The notes under the pieces are model-generated. The model worked only from the letters and a program-made list of their open reading frames with translations. It searched no databases and was not told the DNA's origin. From Chalciporus piperatus (lineage: Eukaryota > Basidiomycota > Agaricomycetes > Boletales > Boletaceae): a DNA stretch of 64,000 nt. The position numbers were made by a program, and so were the translations under genes. Positions 58,251-64,000 of this stretch are shown here, piece by piece (position 1 is the stretch's first letter; every line of letters begins with the position of its first letter). The stretch lies in contig JBBPTG010000005.1 of the NCBI GenBank assembly GCA_038093975.1, positions 186,001 through 250,000 on the forward strand. The letters are read 5' to 3'.

Positions 58251-58692
58251 TCAGAGGTTGATGATGATAGGGGAGCAGCCAATGTTGATCAACCCGTTCT
58301 ATCAAAGAGATAAGCACGAGAACCTGCCTCATACGAATGGCACTCACGAAAGTATTGTTATTGCAGCAGACGGGCTGCTGGGTGCAACTGCTACCGATCC
58401 CACCGAGCGGGGAGCAACTAACGCCGACCAGGCCATTCACAGCAGACAGAGGGATATTCAGCCAACCCAAGAGTTCAGTAATGGAGCTGGAAGAGGTCTA
58501 AAGAACGCTCCTGATCAGTTTCTGCATCTTAGTGCCAGTGACAATGGTGACGAGAAGCCTCACGGATTGGACGGTGTTGCAGCACTGGATGGGTCCAGTG
58601 TTGCACTCGTTTTGGCGAGCCACCAAACCACTGGGGGCGGCGACGGCCAAGGCCGCGATGGAGAGGAGAATCGCAGAGGGGCGAATGAACAT
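58251..58692 (-). CDS. class I hydrophobin 3
   Basis: Starts MFIRPSAILLSIAALAVAAP. Eight cysteines: NECNTGPIQCC, VSCSP, SSCTQQPVCC, IGCSP. The middle loop is shorter than in its neighbours (LGGIGSSC in place of a Gly/Thr-rich loop), and NNNTF replaces the usual TGNSF. Ends GCSPIIINL-stop. Introns at the same sites as in hydrophobin 2. Its 5' leader is nearly identical to that of hydrophobin 4 (gttggtttggtttttactcg), so the two are recent duplicates on the same strand. Confidence 0.93.
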
Positions 58693-58765
58693 TGTTCAGT
58701 GGGTTGGTTTGGTTTTTACTCGAGAGAGCTGAAGTTCCTGCTGGTCAACGGTGCGTCCTCTCACA

Positions 58766-58772
58766 TTTTATA
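58766..58772 (-). promoter_or_regulatory. TATA box of hydrophobin 3
   Basis: Minus-strand TATAAAA in ctgaaaggtataaaatgtga, about 75 bp before the ATG, matching the hydrophobin 2 context. The upstream boxes ggccattttgttcgtgc (58875-58891) and gagtgcggtg (58925-58935) are also shared. Confidence 0.8.
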
Positions 58773-59299
58773 CCTTTCAGCTCCTCTCCTGCGCCCAAGC
58801 CTGGATTGGTACGTTCCTTGATCGCAGACCAAAATATTTCACAAGCAGTGCTATCAATATTGCGTTCGGAAGACGCACGAACAAAATGGCCCCCACGACA
58901 GAGGCACAGCGGCGCAGAGTATTTCACCGCACTCCGCCCCACGCCGCCTGGTATCAGGTATGAAATTCCGTCTGTGACTGGTCCAGTTGTCGCTCGAAAG
59001 GGGTTCTTTCAAGGGGTATCAAAATCACTGTGTTGCTGCGATGCACTCAAATGAACGAACATCAATCACCAGTAATGTGCATGACAACGTCGTTCTCACT
59101 CTCGAAACGAGGTATGTCAGACCTCAATGTTCAGGCTTGAGGAAGCAGAGTCGGTAGCAATGATTGTGTTTGTGAAAGCCAAAGGTCAATTGAAAAGAAC
59201 CTACATATTGGGTACTAGCATTCTGGCTTACAGCAGCTTCAAGCCATTTACGTGATCTTGAGACCTAAGGTTGAGGCACCGGGCTACGTTGCGAATCCT

Positions 59300-59700
59300 C
59301 GTACAGTATCTTTCCATCAGCAACACAACTCCATTTGAGGGCATAAATCCCAACTCGGTCATTACAACTGGCAATGTACTTGACATTAGCCCAGCCGATC
59401 TCGTCATGCACAACATTCAAAGAGTGAAAAGTTTCCCTCATTTTGATCTAGATCATACTCCTGAAGGTATCCAACGTGGATGGCATGACAGGCTCGCGGT
59501 CATTAGCTCAGCCTGTGTGGCACCTGAGAGATCAACGGAAATTGTTCCATATAGTGCGGCGACTGGGATATTGACGGAGAGGTAAAAGAGACTGGCATAC
59601 CTTGCTGAGAGATTCCGAGCAGGTGGGAGAGGCGTATATATCTTCTAATATATTGTGTGTGTACTTGTACCGCGCCTCACTGTGATCTAACAGCGCGGGA
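59300..59700 (-). pseudogene. second SMP3-like 3' fragment, internally inverted
   Basis: Minus-strand 59700-59490 matches 54868-55035 (atatacgcctctcccac, ggaatctctcagcaaggtat). 59390-59300 matches 55085-55270, including gggatttatgccctcaaatg. The piece between (59395-59490) matches the same gene but in the opposite orientation (gatctagatcatactcctga on the plus strand). It is a decayed copy of the C-terminal end of the SMP3-like pseudogene, placed 0.6-1 kb upstream of hydrophobin 3. Confidence 0.75.
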
Positions 59701-59719
59701 TGGCAGGAAGTATGCATTC

Positions 59720-60777
59720 GCGAGCCTGCTGGAAATACAAGACAGCAGTTTAGATACTCCTTTGCTCAAGTTGGGCCTTGACAAGGCGAAAGCCGGTTCC
59801 AACTCAGATCCGTGACAGTGAAAGCCTTCAAGTGAATGTAAGAATATGTGACCACCTGCATGTTTGACTGACGCGAGAATCTCCAGAACCAGTCTCTTTA
59901 GTTTCAACGTCGTCAGTATGTATGACTAAACCTGCAGGCGGGATCACAGTAGTTGAACATAAGTCTTGAAGAAAGGGTGGAAAAAAGGCCGAGACGTACG
60001 GAAATAATGGCACACTTGCTGGATATGATTACGGGCCGCATGCCTGTCCCCTGCTACTTTTGACTTGATGGCGGGGTTTTGCGTGGTTACAGCACGGCCG
60101 AGTTCGAAGCTATAGTAGCGGAGACCACTGCGAAGAGGCTAGAAGCCGAGCGAGGGGTGATCGAAGGGTTCGATCAATATCTTTCTGGAAGGGGGAACTA
60201 ATATGTCAATTGTCTGGAGGTATGCTCACCTTTGAATTAGCCTGGTTGGAAGACTATCCAAAATGTTTTGGAGTGTTGGTCATGGTCTTCTATTCATGAT
60301 ATCCCAAAGTGCTGTATCAGCTTTGAGCTTGGGAGGGTTCTAAGAACCAGTGAGATTCTGCAAACATACTAGCTCGAATCTTGAAGGTCCACATACGCAC
60401 TCACCTAGGTGACAAGCAAGCTACTTACAAATTCATCGCGAATAGTTCGAAGACTACGCGCCACTGATGAAAGATTTAGGACCATGCTGCAAACGGAGCG
60501 ATTGAACGGAACAGGCCACAGATGCCACTGTATTGTAGGAGAACGTGTCCGTATATCATTGCGCCAATAGAAAAGTTCCTTGCAGGGGCTTCCTGAAAAT
60601 ACGCGAATGATAAAATATACTGATTTAGATTTGATCCCTCCTTGCTACCTGAGGCCTGAACCTTGGCAACATGAAAAACGCTTCCGAATTCATATTATAA
60701 TCGGAAGCGATACGTACTCAATGTCATAACTGACCATCTTGAGAGCCTGCAGTGCAGACGATGCTACACTCCGACAT
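59720..60777 (+). other. 1.05-kb region with a decayed small-protein copy
   Basis: No intact gene. 60080-60240 resembles the 5' part of the small secreted protein gene at 60778-61127 and its leader (tcaattatttggaggtatg against tcaattgtctggaggtatg). The rest shows no motifs. Confidence 0.45.
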
Positions 60778-61127
60778 TCAACGAACCTTCGGCTTCTGCG
60801 TTCTCATAAAGTGTGTCTCCAGCATCTTGAAGGGATTCACAAAAGCCTGCAACGTCTGCTCCCTGTACCCCGTAGCAAAAAAAGGTTGAATGCAAGTCTT
60901 GGAGCGACGGCGTAAACGACTTGGACAAGACTCACGGAGAGACCCAGGGGCTTCTTGGACGTGTTTACACAGTCCTGAATTCCAACTAGAGCAGGGCTGC
61001 GTTGGCTTACTGAAGCGGCACCAAGAGCTGCGAGCGCCGCCGCGCTTGATGCGGGGGCAGCGGAGATCACGGCGAACTTGGATAAGCTAAAAGCAGAGAC
61101 AAGGATGATGGAGGGGTTTGTCAACAT
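60778..61127 (-). CDS. small secreted protein (about 86 aa)
   Basis: ATG at 61127. Signal peptide MLTNPSIILVSAFSLSKFAV, cleavage probably after ISA. The mature part is Ala/Ser-rich (ASSAAALAALGAASVSQRSP), then VGIQDCVNTSKKPLGLS with a single cysteine. An intron with donor gtgagt (about 60938) and acceptor gttgcag leads to AFVNPFKMLETHFMRT and a stop at 60778. Reading past the donor also stays open, so the intron is only inferred. No family recognised. A degenerate copy of its 5' part lies at 60080-60240. Mushroom genomes carry many such proteins. Confidence 0.5.
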
Positions 61128-61712
61128 CGCGCTGGAAAACTGAACTGAAATTTCAATTATTTGGAGGTATGGGCGCATCTCAATTTATCCTCTGAGGATT
61201 TTCACCGCGTCACGAAGGCGACGACTACATCGCTCATCCTGGTTAGACAAAAGGGTTGAAAATGGGAGCCCGACGGGTCACGGTGTTGGTCTATTCGGGT
61301 CCTAACCTGTACTAGTATCAGTCGTCTCGTCTGGGCAGGAACTTTGAAGTGCATTTGTGTTGTCGTCCGAACATGGTTGACCTTGGTGGTTGTCAATGTT
61401 AGAACGACTGTCTTTATCCGACTCTTGGGTCTGCCTAGGGGAGACTAGGTGGTTGTGTTACCTGTGCAGGGATGAGTCAGTGGTCGCAGAGATACTCCGA
61501 ATGGTATGTTCGAGCACACAGGAGCAGGATGCAACTGACATCTATCGACTCGCCTGGACCAGCTTCAGTCACTGCTTGACCCTGACTGTAAGAGTTTTCA
61601 AGTTCATCCCCCATGTGCCCCAATATCACAACACACAGTCTGATGGTGTGCCATAGTCACTATTTCTTAACACCGCGTACTCCAAATATTCCACCTCGAA
61701 CCCTCTCGAACC
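61128..61712 (+). other. intergenic, no gene seen
   Basis: About 585 bp upstream of the small secreted protein and before the F-box remnant. Open frames without motifs. It should include the promoter of the minus-strand gene. Confidence 0.4.
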
Positions 61713-62350
61713 ATGCCGCGCTGGCGTGGGAAACACCTTCGATTCGTGAGATCGTGTCGCAGGACTGGTCACCGGAAGCTGCTCGATGCCATTGAAAGCG
61801 TCATAGATCAGGCCGAAACGATCCTTCATCAGTGCCGCGAGAAACGCGAGCAGGTCGTATCTTCAGTGAGGGCGCACGAGGGCTTCATATCGTGTTCCGT
61901 CTTCCCTCGGATATACTCCTGGCAATCTTCATCATTGTTTGCCGAGTGAAAAGTATCCCACCCCAGACAGGGAAAAGGCACTGCTAGTACTCCTCACACA
62001 GGTCTGTAGGAGTTGGCGAGAGGTCGCACTTGATACGCCCAGACTGTGGTCACGCTGTTCTTTGTCGCTTGAAGAGACTCGCGAGGAGGAGCAGGAGGAA
62101 CGCCGCATTCGCTTCTACCACCTATATTGGCTCAAAGGATGCGAAGCTTTGTCCGCTTTCACTCGAAATCTCCATCGTGGAGATCGGTATCGGCCATTGA
62201 CTTCTCGCGGCAGTACACCAGTCGGTGTAGCACTTAGCGTCTACTTTCGCGATGACTACAGTCTGCGTTATCCCGTGGGCTCCGCCACCCCATCGTTCGC
62301 AATGCAATCGCAATTCAATCACATTCACAGATTCCGTCACACTAGTAGTA
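61713..62350 (+). pseudogene. F-box protein remnant
   Basis: A coiled-coil N-terminus (LLDAIESVIDQAETILHQCR) leads to an F-box region split over frames: FRLPSDILLAIFII in one frame, then VLLTQVCRSWREVALDTPRL and WSRCSLSLEETREEEQ in another. The Leu-Pro-(x)4-Ile and CRSWREVALDTPRLW elements are typical of Agaricomycete F-box-like proteins. At least two frameshifts and the loss of the long C-terminal half at about 62350 mark it as dead. It stops just beside hydrophobin 4. Confidence 0.65.
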
Positions 62351-62436
62351 CATGATCCGATTCCAAACTTTAACCAAGCCGCGACTTCACTAAAACTCTT
62401 TTCACAGATTTACAGCTTTCGAGACTTTGATCCAAT

Positions 62437-62888
62437 TCACGCGTTGACAGTGATAGGGGAACAGCCGATGGTGAGCAGCCCGTTCTATACAGAGAGATAA
62501 GTGACTGCCTCAAGCTCTTGCGAACATTAGTACTCACGAAACTATTTCCATTGCAGCAGACGGGCTGCTGGGTGCAGGTGCTGCCGACGCCAGTTCCGGC
62601 TCCCGTGATCGGGGAGCAACTAAGGCCGACCTGGCCGGTCACACTCGACACCGGGATGCCCAACCAACCAAAGAGTTCAGTAATGGTGGTGGAAGAGGTC
62701 TAAAGAACACTCCTAATCAGTGTCTGCGTCTTAGTGGCAATGGTGACGAGAAGCCTCACGGATTGGAGGCTATTGCAGCACTGGAGGCTTCCAGTGTTAC
62801 ACTCGTTTTGGCGCGCCTCCAAAGCATTGGGGGCAGCGACGGCCAAGGCCGCGATGGAGAGGAGAATCGCAGAGGGGCGAATGAACAT
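62437..62888 (-). CDS. class I hydrophobin 4
   Basis: Starts MFIRPSAILLSIAALAVAAP. Eight cysteines: NECNTGSLQCC, LSCSP, STCTQQPVCC, IGCSP, with the loop ITGAGTGVGS. The middle exon holds ITELFGWLGIPVSSVTGQ. Ends GCSPITVNA-stop. Introns in the two usual positions. First exon and leader are almost identical to those of hydrophobin 3, but the loop and C-terminus are closer to hydrophobins 1 and 2. All eight cysteines intact, so probably functional. Confidence 0.94.
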
Positions 62889-62969
62889 TGTTCAGTAGGT
62901 TGGTTTGGTTTTTACTCGAGAGGGCTGGTGTTACTGAAGGAGCTGACGTTTCTGCTGCATCCTCTCACA

Positions 62970-62976
62970 TTTTATA
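62970..62976 (-). promoter_or_regulatory. TATA box of hydrophobin 4
   Basis: Minus-strand TATAAAA in ctgaaaggtataaaatgtga, about 82 bp before the ATG. The upstream boxes ggccactttgttagcgc (63134-63150) and ggagtgcggtg (63183-63193) match those of hydrophobins 2 and 3. Confidence 0.8.
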
Positions 62977-63544
62977 CCTTTCAGATCCCCCTCCTGACGC
63001 CCACGCCCAAACCTCCAAGGAGACGGTAGTATGAGATTGGTACATTCCTTGATCGCAGACAAAAATATTTCACTGTTGGCCTCACTGCAGTGCGCACGAA
63101 CGATGTCAAATTAGCACAAAATGAAGGGGGGACGCGCTAACAAAGTGGCCATCGTGAGTGAGCATGCCGACGCCGACTGATCCACCGCACTCCGTCCGAC
63201 GTCGAGTTTGAAAGTCCTTTTGAATCAGGCCCAGTGTTCCTCGAACATGGTACATATTCCAAGTCAAAGGGTTATCAGAGTGGTTATCATCGTTCTGCCT
63301 CATAAAACCAAAATAAAGCAAGGGCTCAACGAATGGTAATGTGCGTAGTTCCATCCTTGAAACATTGCAAGTATGTCTCAACCTCTGAGAAGCCTTGGCA
63401 ACGACGATTATGTTTGCGTGAGGCGGAAGCCTAGACAAACTTAATGAACTTCCTCTGCACTCCAGAGTACTCCTCGTGACCTCGTCCCAGCGTCTCGACC
63501 TCATGCCTCAGGTCCAAAGGTCACGTAAATGGAGTCGGTGCTAT

Positions 63545-63890
63545 GTTAAAATGTGTTGTCTTTCTATCAGCAACACAGCTCCATTTGACGGCGTAAATAC
63601 CAAGGCTCAGCATCATGCCATCCCTCCTGGATACATTCAAGGATTTGGATACATCAGGAAAGGTGTGCGGTAAAATGCGCGTTTTGAGTGTCGTTAGTAA
63701 TGAGATCCCCTGGGGTAACGTCATATTCATCGCCTCGGGACTCAGGCCTCAGGAGTCACAAGGTATTAGTATGTGGTATTGAAGGATGGGGTGAGTGTGG
63801 TCACTGGATCATCCTGTGGGGCTGAGAGATCGACGGAGGATGTTTCCGGATAGCACATGAGCATAGTGACAATTTGCAGAGAATGGCATG
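63545..63890 (-). pseudogene. third SMP3-like 3' fragment
   Basis: On the minus strand the block runs collinear with about 54965-55270 of the SMP3-like pseudogene: gtcgatctctcag, then LPQGISLLTTLKTRILP against LPEGISSCTTLKKRIFP, then SLGIYAVKWSC against GLGIYAIERGC. It has diverged and has no open frame of its own. It lies upstream of hydrophobin 4, in the same relative place as the other two copies. Confidence 0.8.
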
Positions 63891-64000
63891 ATTTGCTAAC
63901 AGATTCCAAGAAGATACCGGCCCAGGCCACGGGTCTTCCACTATACTACTACTGTGGTGGGAGCCATTCGTGAGGGCCGAGTGGAGGAAGGCCAGCGACG

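Noticed and set aside
58066..58821. 251-codon plus-strand open frame
   Set aside because: It runs antisense across hydrophobin 3, including its introns. The hydrophobin cysteine pattern and splice sites support the minus strand.
1..64000. CRISPR arrays, bacterial operons, riboswitches, rRNA or tRNA genes
   Set aside because: No regularly spaced repeats or recognisable RNA folds were seen. Introns and gene content show a fungal nuclear genome. A tRNA scan by eye is not reliable, so tRNAscan-SE would be decisive.

Overview
The window reads as nuclear DNA of a filamentous basidiomycete, most likely a mushroom-forming Agaricomycete. Genes are compact and close together, and cut by many 45-75 bp GT..AG introns. 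The gene content fits: class I hydrophobins, a DUF6534 membrane protein, F-box proteins, a C14 caspase-like protease, a clade-2 histidine phosphatase, and fungal-type BRO1 and SPT5. All gene models were built by hand from reading frames, splice sites and remembered family motifs. No alignment or transcript data were used, so exon edges are proposals.

Layout. 1-24.5 kb is dense housekeeping sequence: a C-terminal fragment, a tRNA t6A dehydratase (cyclisation step), a YIP1-family protein, an APC amino-acid permease, a small membrane protein, MIC10, BRO1, a WD40-protein kinase fusion divergent from a caspase-like protease, MIC12, SPT5, an F-box/LRR protein and a tail-anchored protein gene broken by a 41-bp tandem duplication. 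24.5-32.2 kb is looser: an old duplicated phosphatase fragment, a Harbinger-like MITE, a histidine phosphatase, an unknown gene and a GH31 glycosidase pseudogene. 32.4-54 kb is dense again: NOSIP, an amidase, a DUF6534 protein, a short one-TM protein, a flavin monooxygenase divergent from a CYP40 cyclophilin, a first hydrophobin, a HABP4-type protein and an OCRL-like inositol 5-phosphatase with ASH and RhoGAP domains. 54-64 kb is a hydrophobin cluster. Three more hydrophobins each lie downstream of a decayed 3' piece of a GPI mannosyltransferase (SMP3-like) gene. Among them are a retropepsin-like gene, a small secreted protein and a broken F-box gene.

Connections. Two MICOS subunits (MIC10, MIC12) lie 8 kb apart. 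Several gene pairs share short divergent promoters: MIC10/BRO1, WD40-kinase/caspase-like, SPT5/F-box and monooxygenase/CYP40. Hydrophobins 2-4 share coding sequence, TATA context and upstream boxes, as expected from a segmental duplication that carried the SMP3 fragment along. Three genes need very small exons (13, 6 and 4 nt) to encode conserved motifs. These microexons and the hydrophobin/SMP3 repeat unit are the most unusual signals here.
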